This document shows, piece by piece, positions 1-9,293 of a DNA stretch of 64,000 nt. Under the pieces are notes generated by a model. The model did no database searches, was not told where the DNA came from, and saw only the letters and a program-made list of their open reading frames with translations. Numbering within the stretch: position 1 is the stretch's first letter; the number at the start of each line of letters is the position of its first letter. The DNA comes from Phaeocystidibacter marisrubri (GTDB lineage Bacteria > Bacteroidota > Bacteroidia > Flavobacteriales > Schleiferiaceae). The stretch is taken from contig NZ_WBVQ01000001.1 of assembly GCF_008933165.1 (NCBI RefSeq), forward strand, positions 1,116,001 through 1,180,000, read 5' to 3'. Both the position numbers and the translations under genes were made by a program.

Positions 1-1415
1 CCGTCTGGAAGGGTTGTCTTGAATATATTCAGGACAATATCAACAGCCAAGCTTTCAAAACGTGGTTCTTGCCTATCAAGCCTCTCAAGCTTCAAGGTGT
101 AGTTCTAACCATTCAGGTACCTAGTAAATTCTTTTACGAGTGGCTGGAAGAACATTACATCAAATTGTTGAAATCAGCAATCACCAGAGAGCTAGGAGAC
201 GATGCCAAGTTGGTTTACAGCATCGTTATGGAGAATACCTATGGCAACTCCAATCCGCACACGGTTAAGATCCCTAGCACGAACAGAGGACCAATTAAAA
301 ATCCACAGGTAAGCATGCCGGTGGAAATTGGCGGGAATGATGGAATCCGCAATCCTTTCATCATTCCTGGATTGAAGAAGGTGCACGTTGAGTCGCAGCT
401 TAATCCAAACTACACATTTGAGAGTTTTATTGAAGGAGATTGTAACCGCCTAGCTCGTTCAGCAGGTTATGCTGTAGCGAACAAACCCGGAGGAACCTCT
501 TTCAACCCCCTTCTGATTTACGGAGGTGTGGGCTTAGGTAAGACCCATTTAGCACACGCTATTGGTATTGAAATTAAAGACCGCTACCCTGAGAAGACCG
601 TTCTTTATGTTTCGGCAGAAAAGTTCACGCAACAGTTTATTGATTCCATCCGCAACAACACAAAAAACGACTTCGTTCACTTCTACCAAATGATTGATGT
701 ACTCATTATTGATGATGTACAGAGCTTCAGCGGTAAGGAGAAAACGCAAGATGTGTTCTTTGAGATCTTCAATCACCTTCACCAGCACGGCAAGCAAGTG
801 GTATTGACTTCCGACCGCGCTCCGGTTGATCTTCAAGGAATGGAACAACGCCTACTCAGTCGTTTTAAATGGGGATTGAGTGCCGATTTGCAAAAGCCAG
901 ATTTGGAAACTCGAATCGCCATCTTGCGCAAAAAACTATTTACGGATGGAATTGAGATGCCGGATGATGTAGTAGAATACCTTGCCTACAGCATCAATTC
1001 GAATGTACGTGAACTCGAAGGAGCCCTGATCTCCCTCTTGGCTCAATCTAGCTTGAACAAAAAGAAAATCACTGTCGACCTTGCCAAGCAAATGATCGAC
1101 AAGTTCGTTAAGAACACAACTCGCGAAATTTCCATTGACTACATTCAAAAGGTGGTATGCGATTACTTCGACATGCCAATGGAATTGCTCAAGTCAAAGA
1201 CGCGAAAGCGCGAAATTGTACAAGCGAGACAACTGACGATGTTCTTCTCCAAACAACTCACCAAAAATTCGCTGGCAACCATCGGAGCACAATGTGGTAA
1301 CAAAGACCACGCTACGGTACTACACGCTTGCCGAACCGTGAACAACTTAGCAGAGACAGACAAGCGTTTCCGAACCTATGTAGACGACTTGAGAAAGAAA
1401 CTGACTCTCGCCTAA
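1..1415 (+). CDS. dnaA: Chromosomal replication initiator DnaA (5' end outside window)
   Basis: DnaA binds the origin and loads the replicative helicase. The reading frame is open from base 3, before any start codon. The residues there (VWKGCLEYIQDNI, then FKTWFLPIKPL) are the conserved start of DnaA domain I, so the gene begins upstream of the window and the in-frame TTG at base 69 is not the start. The AAA+ core has a Walker A motif (GGVGLGKTH, near base 522) and a Walker B motif (VLIIDD, near base 700). The C-terminus carries the helix-turn-helix DNA-binding signature, with KDHATVLHA near base 1300. The gene ends just before an intrinsic terminator. I saw no DnaA-box cluster downstream, so an origin, if adjacent, would lie to the left. 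Confidence 0.97.
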   Translation, partial: VWKGCLEYIQDNINSQAFKTWFLPIKPLKLQGVVLTIQVPSKFFYEWLEEHYIKLLKSAITRELGDDAKLVYSIVMENTYGNSNPHTVKIPSTNRGPIKNPQVSMPVEIGGNDGIRNPFIIPGLKKVHVESQLNPNYTFESFIEGDCNRLARSAGYAVANKPGGTSFNPLLIYGGVGLGKTHLAHAIGIEIKDRYPEKTVLYVSAEKFTQQFIDSIRNNTKNDFVHFYQMIDVLIIDDVQSFSGKEKTQDVFFEIFNHLHQHGKQVVLTSDRAPVDLQGMEQRLLSRFKWGLSADLQKPDLETRIAILRKKLFTDGIEMPDDVVEYLAYSINSNVRELEGALISLLAQSSLNKKKITVDLAKQMIDKFVKNTTREISIDYIQKVVCDYFDMPMELLKSKTRKREIVQARQLTMFFSKQLTKNSLATIGAQCGNKDHATVLHACRTVNNLAETDKRFRTYVDDLRKKLTLA

Positions 1416-1422
1416 ATTTTAG

Positions 1423-1449
1423 CCCCGCTTCTCGCGGGGTTCTTTTTTT
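1423..1449 (+). terminator. Intrinsic terminator after dnaA
   Basis: A CCCCGC/GCGGGG stem (1423-1428 and 1434-1439) is followed by a T-rich tract, eight bases after the dnaA stop codon. Confidence 0.85.
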
Positions 1450-1515
1450 CCTACAACTTCTGGAAAATCTTCGTTTTACCTTTCTAATTCAACCAACCTT
1501 ACCTAAATTCCTCTC

Positions 1516-1971
1516 ATGAAGATTCTAATGGTATGTCTCGGGAATATTTGCCGCTCTCCAATGGCTGAGGGCATCTTACGTCACCGAGCTGAAGGGACAA
1601 ATATTGAGGTAGATTCTGCTGGAACATCCGCTTTTCACATTGGAGAAAATCCAGACCCAAGAGCAGTGATGACCACACGCAAGCACGATGTGAAGATCGA
1701 CAAACTCGTTGGCCGTCAATTCACGGTTGCCGATTTCGATGCCTTTGATCGCATCTATGTGATGGATAAGTCCAACTTGAAAAACGTTCTCGACCTCGCT
1801 AGAAATGAAGAGGATAAGTTGAAAGTTTCCCTACTATTAGACGAAGCTGATAACATGCCGAAAGGAATGGAAGTTCCAGATCCGTACTACGGAGGCAATC
1901 GGGGATTTGAGGACGTATTTACGATGATTGATAGTGCTGCTGAAGCTATCGTTAAGAAGTACGGTAAATGA
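1516..1971 (+). CDS. Low-molecular-weight protein-tyrosine phosphatase
   Basis: A 151-residue cytoplasmic phosphatase that removes phosphate from protein tyrosines. The P-loop CLGNICRSP begins at Cys7, giving the nucleophile Cys7 and the phosphate-binding Arg13. The general-acid loop is DPYYGG near residue 120. Length and motif order are standard for the LMW-PTP family. Its stop codon overlaps the next start (ATGA), so it is co-transcribed with the RsmI-like gene. The substrate is unknown. There is no polysaccharide-export tyrosine kinase in the window, so a capsule role cannot be assumed. Confidence 0.93.
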   Translation: MKILMVCLGNICRSPMAEGILRHRAEGTNIEVDSAGTSAFHIGENPDPRAVMTTRKHDVKIDKLVGRQFTVADFDAFDRIYVMDKSNLKNVLDLARNEEDKLKVSLLLDEADNMPKGMEVPDPYYGGNRGFEDVFTMIDSAAEAIVKKYGK

Positions 1972-2693
1972 CACCTGAACTCCCTCCTGCCCCACTCTAT
2001 CTTATACCTTCGAGAATAGCGGATACCGAACCTCTCGAGGTTTTGCCACTTTCCATTAAGAAGGTGGTAGACTCCATTGATCACTACATCGTAGAGAATG
2101 AGAAAACCACTCGGGAGTTTATTCGAAGAGTTCACCCTGGCAAGTCGCAGCCCAGCCTGCATTTCAGCATCTACAATCAATATACCGATGAGGCTGAGAT
2201 TCCAGACTTACTCAAACCTTGTAAAGAGGGTTTTCCCGTTGGACTCATCTCGGACGCGGGTGCTCCCGCCATTGGTGATCCAGGTGAGCTCCTCATCTTA
2301 AAGGCTCACGAATACAAGATTCGCGTGATACCGCTAGTAGGGCCTTCATCTGTAGTATTGGCGCTCATGGCTTCGGGTCTGAATGGAAATCAATTCACAT
2401 TCCACGGATTCCTGCCTGCAGAAAAGAGTGTTCGCAAGAAGAAATTAGCCACGCTTGAAAAGAGAGCACTCAAGGGAGAAACTCAAATATTTATGGAGTC
2501 TCCTCTCCAGAATGATAAATTTCTCGAGGACATACTCTCCACATGCTTAGATGAAACCTTGCTTTGCATTGCTACGCACATCACTTCGCCTGACGAGGAG
2601 ATTTACACACAATCCGTAGGCGAATGGAAGAACCAACCACCTAGCCTCGACAAACGCCCTACCCTGTTTTTACTAGGCTCTTCACCCCTATGA
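1968..2693 (+). CDS. RsmI-like tetrapyrrole-methylase family SAM-dependent methyltransferase
   Basis: A 241-residue protein of the tetrapyrrole methylase superfamily. It is closest to RsmI, which 2'-O-methylates C1402 of 16S rRNA. Family motifs seen are the N-terminal LYLIPSRIAD, the SAM-binding segment GLISDAGAPAIGDPG (about residues 99-113) and VGPSSVVLALMASG. It lacks the C-terminal extension of full-length RsmI and is shorter. Bacteroidota often encode both a canonical RsmI and a shorter paralogue, and this looks like the paralogue, so I give no symbol. The start overlaps the preceding stop by four bases and the stop overlaps the DUF3820 start, indicating an operon. Confidence 0.8.
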   Translation: MTPELPPAPLYLIPSRIADTEPLEVLPLSIKKVVDSIDHYIVENEKTTREFIRRVHPGKSQPSLHFSIYNQYTDEAEIPDLLKPCKEGFPVGLISDAGAPAIGDPGELLILKAHEYKIRVIPLVGPSSVVLALMASGLNGNQFTFHGFLPAEKSVRKKKLATLEKRALKGETQIFMESPLQNDKFLEDILSTCLDETLLCIATHITSPDEEIYTQSVGEWKNQPPSLDKRPTLFLLGSSPL

Positions 2694-2920
2694 TGAATCC
2701 AGAAATTCTGAAGGAAATCGTCTCGTACAAAATGCCCTTTGGTAAATACGAGGGACGATACCTATGTGATTTACCGATTAGCTATTTGGAATGGTTTGAT
2801 CGGAAGAATGCCTTTCCACAAGGCAAGCTCGGAATGCAATTGCGCACTATCTTTGAAATCAAAAGAAATGGCTTGGATTATCTGTTAACGCCATTGATAA
2901 AGTCCCGCACCACCAAGTAA
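2690..2920 (+). CDS. DUF3820 family protein
   Basis: A 76-residue protein with the DUF3820 pattern: MPFGKYEGRYLCDLP, then SYLEWF and a downstream helical segment. The function of the family is not established. Two adjacent ATG codons (2690 and 2693) could each serve as start. Either overlaps or abuts the preceding stop. It lies two bases before the outer-membrane protein gene, inside a compact four-gene run. Confidence 0.8.
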   Translation: MMNPEILKEIVSYKMPFGKYEGRYLCDLPISYLEWFDRKNAFPQGKLGMQLRTIFEIKRNGLDYLLTPLIKSRTTK

Positions 2921-2922
2921 AC

Positions 2923-3744
2923 ATGAAAAACATCATTTTGGCCTGCGCCGCCCTGCTCTCCCTCTCATCACTTGCTCAAACAGAACCTGCCTATTCCAAG
3001 GGCCAGTTTTATTTTAATTGGGGATGGAATCAAGCACAATACATGGATTCTGATATCCAATTTCGTGGAAATGGCTACAATTTCACACTGGAAGATGTCG
3101 TAGCTACTGATCGTCCAACTCACATCAAGCCCGATGTTTACTTCAATCCCGAAACGATTACTATTCCCCAAACCAACATTCGATTTGGGTATTTTGTGAA
3201 TGATCACTGGAGTGTTTCTCTGGGATATGATCACATGAAATACGTGGTTCGTCAATACCAAACCGTGCAAATTGAGGGAAGCATCAATACAGGTTCACCT
3301 TTCGATGGTACCTACGATGATGATTACATCGACCTCACAACCGGCTTTCTGAAGTATGAACATACTGATGGATTGAATTATGTGTTTGTGGGTGTCGATT
3401 ACTGGCAGCGATTATGGGCTGCTCGCAACACCAATGTAAATGCCTGGAACATACAAGTCTATGGTACCTTGGGTTTTGATGCAGGGGTCTATATTCCGAA
3501 GTCGAATGTGATTCTCATGGGAAATGAGCAGAGCGATCGCTTCCATTTGGCAGGATTTGGCCTGAGCGGGAATGCTTCAATAAACATCAACTTTTGGAAG
3601 TACTTCTACATGGCCGTCCAACTTAAATCCGGTTACATCAACCTTCCGGATGTGAAGACTACTTTAGACGATAGCGATTACGCCTCTCAGGAAATTGTAT
3701 TCCTCCAAGAGAACTTTGTACTGGGCTTCTCTACCCACTTTTAG
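2923..3744 (+). CDS. Predicted outer-membrane beta-barrel protein
   Basis: A 273-residue protein. A signal peptide (residues 1-18, LSSLAQ cleavage region) is followed by many alternating hydrophobic/aromatic strands. It ends in phenylalanine (FSTHF), as outer-membrane barrels do. I do not recognise a specific family. It begins two bases after the DUF3820 stop and ends 25 bases before mnmE, so it shares the operon, although its function seems unrelated to that of its neighbours. Confidence 0.75.
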   Translation: MKNIILACAALLSLSSLAQTEPAYSKGQFYFNWGWNQAQYMDSDIQFRGNGYNFTLEDVVATDRPTHIKPDVYFNPETITIPQTNIRFGYFVNDHWSVSLGYDHMKYVVRQYQTVQIEGSINTGSPFDGTYDDDYIDLTTGFLKYEHTDGLNYVFVGVDYWQRLWAARNTNVNAWNIQVYGTLGFDAGVYIPKSNVILMGNEQSDRFHLAGFGLSGNASININFWKYFYMAVQLKSGYINLPDVKTTLDDSDYASQEIVFLQENFVLGFSTHF

Positions 3745-3757
3745 ACTTGGCATTTCC

Positions 3758-3765
3758 TACCTTTG
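3758..3765 (+). promoter_or_regulatory. Possible -7 element before mnmE
   Basis: TACCTTTG matches the Bacteroidota -7 consensus TAnnTTTG and ends four bases before ATG 3770. No TTG lies at the expected -33 position. If used, the mRNA would be essentially leaderless. Confidence 0.35.
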
Positions 3766-3769
3766 CCGC

Positions 3770-5152
3770 ATGTCCTACATTGAAGATACTATCTGTGCAT
3801 TGGCCACGCCTCCAGGAATGGGTGCTATCGGCGTTATTCGTGTAAGTGGTCCAAAGGCCATAGAAATCGCTGATTCCATTTATCGGGCTCCAAATCCCAA
3901 GAAGAAGCTTGTTGATGCCAAGGGACAGACCCTACATTTTGGTTCTATAGTGGATGGAGAGAATTTGGTGGATGAAGTACTCATCTCACTCTTTAGAGCG
4001 CCACATTCGTACACCGGAGAGAATGTAGTTGAAATCAACATTCACGGCTCCACCTTCATTCAGCGCAGAATGATGGAGTTATTGATTCGCAAAGGTGCGC
4101 GATCTGCTCGTCCAGGTGAATTTACCTTGAGAGCTTTTGGCAACGGCAAAATGGACCTTTCTCAGGCAGAAGCCGTGGGGGATCTCATTGCGAGCGAAAA
4201 TGAAGCGGCACACAAGGTAGCCATGCATCAAATGCGCGGAGGCGTTCGTCAGGAGGTGGCCAAACTTCGAGAAGAACTCATCAACTTCGCTTCACTCATC
4301 GAATTGGAATTGGACTTTGCCGAGGAAGATGTAGAGTTTGCCGATCGCACAGCGCTTGAAACTTTGCTCAACACCATTACCTCTACTGTTAACCGACTCA
4401 TTTCATCATTCAGTTTGGGGAATGCCATAGTAGAGGGAATTCCTGTAGCCATTGTAGGTGCTCCCAATGCGGGAAAGAGCACACTTCTAAACGCATTACT
4501 CAAAGAAGAACGCGCCATCGTTTCAGACATAGAAGGCACCACCAGAGATACGGTGGAAGATGAAATTCACTTGGGTGGACTCACCTTTCGTTTCATTGAT
4601 ACCGCTGGATTGCGAGAAGCCCAAGATGAAATTGAGCGCATCGGCATTGAACGGAGTTACGCCAAGATCGATCAAGCAAAAGTAGTACTCTACTTATTTG
4701 ACGCCTCCAAAGCCGAAGCCTCTAGCGAAGCGGAACGCATCCAAAAGATAAAGGACCGCGCGGGTGACAAGCCCGTTATCGTTATTGCCAACAAGGTAGA
4801 TGCACTTCGTTCGGCCGATGAACTTGCCGCATTCCCTACCACCGACCTTCAGCTCTCGGCTAAGCATCACAAGGGAATTCAAGAGCTCGAAGAACACTTG
4901 CTGAGCACAGTAGAGATAGAACGCCTTCAGGAGAGCGACACGGTAATTACCAACACCAGACACTACGAAGCTCTACTTCGCACCCAAGAAGACGTAGAAC
5001 GCATTCAAAATGGCCTTAACACCGGCATCAGCGGCGACCTTCTTGCCTTCGATATTCGTCAGGCACTCGCTCACCTTGGAGAAATTACGGGTGAAATCAC
5101 TACAGATGACTTGCTAGGGAACATTTTTGCGAATTTCTGTATCGGGAAGTAA
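3770..5152 (+). CDS. mnmE: tRNA modification GTPase MnmE
   Basis: MnmE, with MnmG, installs the cmnm5 group on the wobble uridine (U34) of certain tRNAs. The 460-residue product starts MSYIEDTICALATPPG, the usual MnmE N-terminus. The frame is open further upstream, to 3695, but that stretch overlaps the preceding gene and lacks homology, so ATG 3770 is chosen. The G domain shows GAPNAGKST (G1), DTAG (G3) and NKVD (G4). The C-terminus is FCIGK, with the essential Cys. A TAnnTTTG box sits only four bases before the start. Gene partner mnmG is not in the window. Confidence 0.96.
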   Translation: MSYIEDTICALATPPGMGAIGVIRVSGPKAIEIADSIYRAPNPKKKLVDAKGQTLHFGSIVDGENLVDEVLISLFRAPHSYTGENVVEINIHGSTFIQRRMMELLIRKGARSARPGEFTLRAFGNGKMDLSQAEAVGDLIASENEAAHKVAMHQMRGGVRQEVAKLREELINFASLIELELDFAEEDVEFADRTALETLLNTITSTVNRLISSFSLGNAIVEGIPVAIVGAPNAGKSTLLNALLKEERAIVSDIEGTTRDTVEDEIHLGGLTFRFIDTAGLREAQDEIERIGIERSYAKIDQAKVVLYLFDASKAEASSEAERIQKIKDRAGDKPVIVIANKVDALRSADELAAFPTTDLQLSAKHHKGIQELEEHLLSTVEIERLQESDTVITNTRHYEALLRTQEDVERIQNGLNTGISGDLLAFDIRQALAHLGEITGEITTDDLLGNIFANFCIGK

Positions 5153-5194
5153 CCCAGCATCTACTACCGTCCGACTTAAAAAGGCATACTTCCC

Positions 5195-7555
5195 TTACTG
5201 AATTACGAATCGCTGGATCCCAATACGCTCTCCTTGAATGATATAGATACCTTTGGGGAGTTGTGATACATCGATGTGATCAACTTCCTCTTCAGAAAGG
5301 TGGATCTTTCCATGGATGTCGAAGATGGTTACATCATCACGAACATCCCAGTACAGACTATTACTTGAAGGAACGGGATAAACGGGGAATGCCCTACTTT
5401 TTGCAATACTCTCTGGAAGTCCAATAGATCCACTCCAATCGTGTGCGTACAATCCTGTGCCCGCTCCCACGAGTAGTTCATCGTAGTAGAGAACATTGAT
5501 TTTTGTTCCTACTGGATAGGAATACGCCAATGTCCAAGAACCTACTGCGCTATCTATAGGGTGACTATATATCTCATGATCTCTAGCTGTGAATATATAG
5601 CCATCTCCGCTGGTTAAGGCGGTTGGAACTGCACCCGTAGGACCTACAATATAACTCCAAGTACTGGACGCTATATCTTTAACATATATACGATTAGGAG
5701 GATTTATTGCAGAAGAGGTTCTATACACTGCCAACAAGCTATCTCGGCCACTGGTAAGACTTAACTTGTAAATACCATCGGTGGCACCGAATGCACTTTC
5801 AGCCGTCTTGGTCCGTGATCCCGATCCGCTTTCTTCAATTCGATAGATACCATAATATCCGCTGGTCATTGGATTTGAAGCAAGGGATACATAGAAAACC
5901 GACTTCCCGCTTTCTTCAACAGCCACAACATCCGTTGCATCTACATCCATTCCCGGCGCCCCAGCAACGATCATCTCCTGTGTCCATGTCACACCACCAT
6001 CCGTTGAAACAAAGATTCCTCCATCATCCGTATTCTCTAAGGTATATGTCGCATAGACAATGTTTGGATCTAAAGGAGACACCGCCAGTCCAGTCACACG
6101 CGTACCAATTCGTGGGAAGTTATAGGTTCCACCGTGTGTGCCGCCCATCATGGGGTCAAACACCAATGTCCACCCATCAGGAGCCGAACTCGTAGGAGCC
6201 CCGCCACTTTCTGTTTTATAAATTCTGCCATTGCCAACGTATACCGTTAAACTATCCGAAGGGTCAATGGCTACAGAGTAATAAGGTGAGCCGTCACCCC
6301 TTGGAAATATGGGATCACTCCATAACGGCGTGCTACTTTTATAAGCAGATACTTTGCGAATACCCGATTTACTTGCAAACCATCCAGTGGCGTACGAATC
6401 TGTCATGTCGATGCCATTCACTTGTACCGCAGTGAGCCCTAGATTGGCTCCCTTTACCGTGTCGGCTGCATAGGTTGACACACCCAACCCTACATTCGTT
6501 GTAATGAACGTCGTACCCTGATTGTACATATCAATTACCACAACACCATCGTTTGCTCGGTTATTGTTGCCCGTATAAGCCCGTCCAATCTCCCTCCAAC
6601 TTCCAGGTGCACCAATGGAATCCGAAAAAGCAACCCCGCAGTAAACCGCATATCGTACGGCACCAACCGCGGTGAAGGCAAAATTAGGACCTGGTGTTCC
6701 ACCGGGAGGGCCGGGAAGCGCAAAATCAGAAGTATTCCAAGTCAGACCATTATCAGAAGAAATCGCGATCTTTTTATCGGTTGATGGGGGTGCGCCGAAA
6801 ACAGGAGCCCCTGCTACATACCAATCTCCCGTTGGGGATATTCCAAAAGTGATCCATTCAATATTGGGATCTACTGGTGCTGGATTAACAGCGCTTGAAA
6901 TGCTTGCACCAGACGACAAACTGTGGATATTTGCCGCTATTTTCATTTGATAAGGCGTTGTTCCTCCTTCAAAAAGGTACAGGTGGTTGGTGAGTGGATC
7001 TACAATCATTTTCGGCGCCCCATTGAATTGGTGCGTGAGCCCCATGCCTCCGCTGTTTGTTAGCCCCCCCGAGGTGTTCAAGGTTCCCCAAACCAATGAA
7101 TCATTGGATGTTGGGGTCATTCCATTCAAAACGGCCACAAAAGTATTCGTCTCGATAATGAAGTTCTTGGCCATGTTCAATACGGAAGTGGCAGATGATG
7201 CAAAAGGGTCTACTTTATAGATGGTGCCATTCGCTAAAAAGAAGGCTTCTCCAGTGGTTTCAAAACCTTGTACAGCATGAACGCCGCTTCCATATCCATC
7301 GTCCCAATCTGCAGCTGGAACGGGATGAACCGAATCGTAAATAGCGTAGCCACTGGAATATCGAATGTCCATGTAAAAAAGTGAGTTGGCACTTTCGGTA
7401 GAAAAATAGAGTCGTGATGCTGAAGGACCAGTTACAATTTGATCCATAGCCAGCACTCTTCCTCCATAAACTCCTTGAGGAATGGGTGCAGATAGCGTTT
7501 GAGCAGAGACCGCCAGAGAAGACAGTCCCAATATGAGGGAATAGACGTGTCGCAT
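5195..7555 (-). CDS. T9SS-exported beta-propeller (BNR/Asp-box) protein
   Basis: A 786-residue secreted protein. It begins with a signal peptide (MRHVYSLILGLSSLAVSAQ). The middle is a beta-propeller with Asp-box motifs such as SSDNGLTWN and STDGGVTWT, as in sialidase/VPS10-like folds. The last 70 or so residues form a T9SS type A sorting domain (VYPVPSSN, then VTIFDIHGK, LPKGIYII and IQRFVIQ). It should be exported to the cell surface or medium and have the tail removed. No catalytic function can be assigned; Asp-box propellers occur in hydrolases and in binding proteins. It converges with mnmE and diverges from the ankyrin gene. Confidence 0.88.
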   Translation of the reverse strand: MRHVYSLILGLSSLAVSAQTLSAPIPQGVYGGRVLAMDQIVTGPSASRLYFSTESANSLFYMDIRYSSGYAIYDSVHPVPAADWDDGYGSGVHAVQGFETTGEAFFLANGTIYKVDPFASSATSVLNMAKNFIIETNTFVAVLNGMTPTSNDSLVWGTLNTSGGLTNSGGMGLTHQFNGAPKMIVDPLTNHLYLFEGGTTPYQMKIAANIHSLSSGASISSAVNPAPVDPNIEWITFGISPTGDWYVAGAPVFGAPPSTDKKIAISSDNGLTWNTSDFALPGPPGGTPGPNFAFTAVGAVRYAVYCGVAFSDSIGAPGSWREIGRAYTGNNNRANDGVVVIDMYNQGTTFITTNVGLGVSTYAADTVKGANLGLTAVQVNGIDMTDSYATGWFASKSGIRKVSAYKSSTPLWSDPIFPRGDGSPYYSVAIDPSDSLTVYVGNGRIYKTESGGAPTSSAPDGWTLVFDPMMGGTHGGTYNFPRIGTRVTGLAVSPLDPNIVYATYTLENTDDGGIFVSTDGGVTWTQEMIVAGAPGMDVDATDVVAVEESGKSVFYVSLASNPMTSGYYGIYRIEESGSGSRTKTAESAFGATDGIYKLSLTSGRDSLLAVYRTSSAINPPNRIYVKDIASSTWSYIVGPTGAVPTALTSGDGYIFTARDHEIYSHPIDSAVGSWTLAYSYPVGTKINVLYYDELLVGAGTGLYAHDWSGSIGLPESIAKSRAFPVYPVPSSNSLYWDVRDDVTIFDIHGKIHLSEEEVDHIDVSQLPKGIYIIQGERIGIQRFVIQ

Positions 7556-7720
7556 GGGTTAGGTGCCTGGTTATAAAGTCAATAGACTAACTAAATATAG
7601 ACATTTTCAGGCTGTACATAAAGTCGATATATAAGTTCGGCATGTACTTCAGTTGCCCCTACCCATTATGTTGTTCACCTTTCTGGAAGTGTTTTTCACA
7701 GAATAGTTCTATTCTCCCCC

Positions 7721-7751
7721 TTTGCCATATGGACTGTACAACTTAAGTTTG
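7721..7751 (+). promoter_or_regulatory. Consensus Bacteroidota promoter of the ankyrin/DUF2271/PepSY module
   Basis: TTTG (7721-7724) and TAAGTTTG (7744-7751) are separated by exactly 19 bases and match the Bacteroidota housekeeping consensus TTG-N19-TAnnTTTG. Transcription would start near 7757, giving a leader of about 28 bases before the GTG start at 7785. Confidence 0.7.
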
Positions 7752-7784
7752 CACTTTATTTTTAATTAGTCTAAATAATAAGAA

Positions 7785-9281
7785 GTGAAACTAAGTTCTA
7801 TTATAGTCGCACTTACTCTGAGTATGACATCAGCATTTAGTCAGACAGAGAACCGCCTGCTGGACAAAACTTTCTGGCAATCGCAACCGACCATTCAACA
7901 GGTTTCACAGCTCGTGGAAGCCGGAAATAATCCAGCAGAATTCAATCGTTGGCACTTTGATCCGATGGTATTGGCTCTTTTGAATGAAGCTCCAATTGAG
8001 GTCATTGAATACTTGTTGAATCAAGAAGGTAATACCGTTGATAAGCGTACACACGACGGTAGAATCTATGCCCATTGGGCCGCCTACAAGGGAAATCAGG
8101 CCGCTTTAGAACGGTTTATTCATGAAGGTAGTAATGTTACTAAACTCGACGATCACGGATTTACAGTTGCCACATTTGCAGCTTATGCAGGTCAGACGAA
8201 TCCAGACCTTTATGATTTAATGATTTCAGCTGGTTCGAACCTCAAGACAGAGGTGGATTTGGATGGAGCTAACGCCCTCCTCCTTATCACCCCTCACCTT
8301 TCTTCACTAGACAAGCTCGATTACTTTATTGAAAAAGGTCTACCTCTAAATAGCACCAATAATCAGGGATACAATGCTTTCGATTACGCAGCGAAATCAG
8401 GAAACATCCATGTAATGCAAGCACTAATAGAGGCTGGGATTGATTTTCAATCCATAAGGAAAGATGGAGGTAACGCGACAATAATGGCGAGTAAAGGAAT
8501 GCGCCGAGCTCCAAATGGGATAGCGGTTTTTCAGTTTTTGAAAAGTGTTGGGGTGGATCCAGCCGTTACGACTTTGAATGGCGAAAACGCGTTGCATCTC
8601 CTCGCATCTTCATCTTCAGACTTAGAAGTCTTTCGGTATTTCATATCCGCTGGACTCTCGCCTGATGCTTCAGATGAATTGGGAAATACGCCTCTCATGA
8701 AAGCGGCTGCTAGAAATAGCGTGGACGTGGTAGAGCTCCTCACCAAGACATCGACCGACATCAATGCGACAAATAGCAACGGTGAATCTGCACTCTCAAT
8801 GGCGGTATCTGGAAATTCACTGGAAGTTGTTGAGCTACTCATTCAATTGGGTGCCGATGTCCATGTGGTAGATATCAATGGAAACAACCTGTCTTACTTC
8901 CTTTCGGAATCATTGATTTCGGGTGATCAGGCTCGATTTGAACAAATCATGAACGCCTTGGAATCCGCTGGATTCGACTTCGGCACCACTTCACCAAATG
9001 GAGATAATCTCTTCCACTTAGCGGCTCAGACGGGAAGTGAAGTATTGATAAAAGCGGCGCTGCAACATGAATTAGATATAAATGCCACTAACGGAGAGGG
9101 ATTAACCCCTCTTCACATAGCCGCACTTAAGGCGAATGACGATCAAATCCTAAAGCTGCTCATTTCAAATGGCGCCAACCTCCATAGCACGACAGAGTTT
9201 GGAGAAACACCATACGATCTGGCTCTTGAAAACGAAGTATTGCGTGCTCAGGAAATCAATCTCAGCTTCTTACAAGACTAA
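7785..9281 (+). CDS. Secreted ankyrin-repeat protein
   Basis: A 498-residue protein starting at GTG 7785; an in-frame stop at 7779-7781 rules out any earlier start. A signal peptide (LSSIIVALTLSMTSAFSQ) directs it out of the cytoplasm. Roughly 12 ankyrin repeats follow. They show the usual pattern, for example DELGNTPLMKAAARNSVDVVELL, with the turn G-x-TPLH-x-AA in GLTPLHIAALKAND. Ankyrin repeats bind proteins and have no activity of their own. It is the first gene of a module with DUF2271 and PepSY genes, twelve bases upstream of the next start. I infer that it may scaffold the extracytoplasmic redox partners. Confidence 0.9.
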   Translation: MKLSSIIVALTLSMTSAFSQTENRLLDKTFWQSQPTIQQVSQLVEAGNNPAEFNRWHFDPMVLALLNEAPIEVIEYLLNQEGNTVDKRTHDGRIYAHWAAYKGNQAALERFIHEGSNVTKLDDHGFTVATFAAYAGQTNPDLYDLMISAGSNLKTEVDLDGANALLLITPHLSSLDKLDYFIEKGLPLNSTNNQGYNAFDYAAKSGNIHVMQALIEAGIDFQSIRKDGGNATIMASKGMRRAPNGIAVFQFLKSVGVDPAVTTLNGENALHLLASSSSDLEVFRYFISAGLSPDASDELGNTPLMKAAARNSVDVVELLTKTSTDINATNSNGESALSMAVSGNSLEVVELLIQLGADVHVVDINGNNLSYFLSESLISGDQARFEQIMNALESAGFDFGTTSPNGDNLFHLAAQTGSEVLIKAALQHELDINATNGEGLTPLHIAALKANDDQILKLLISNGANLHSTTEFGETPYDLALENEVLRAQEINLSFLQD

Positions 9282-9293
9282 CACATCCACCCC

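Noticed and set aside
69-1415. TTG at base 69 as the dnaA start
   Set aside because: The reading frame continues to the window edge with conserved DnaA domain I residues, so the gene is cut by the window.
1416-1515. Replication origin next to dnaA
   Set aside because: This short spacer holds a terminator and no repeated DnaA boxes; an origin could lie left of the window.
3695-3769. Longer N-terminus for MnmE
   Set aside because: It overlaps the barrel gene, adds non-homologous residues, and MSYIEDT at 3770 is the normal family start.
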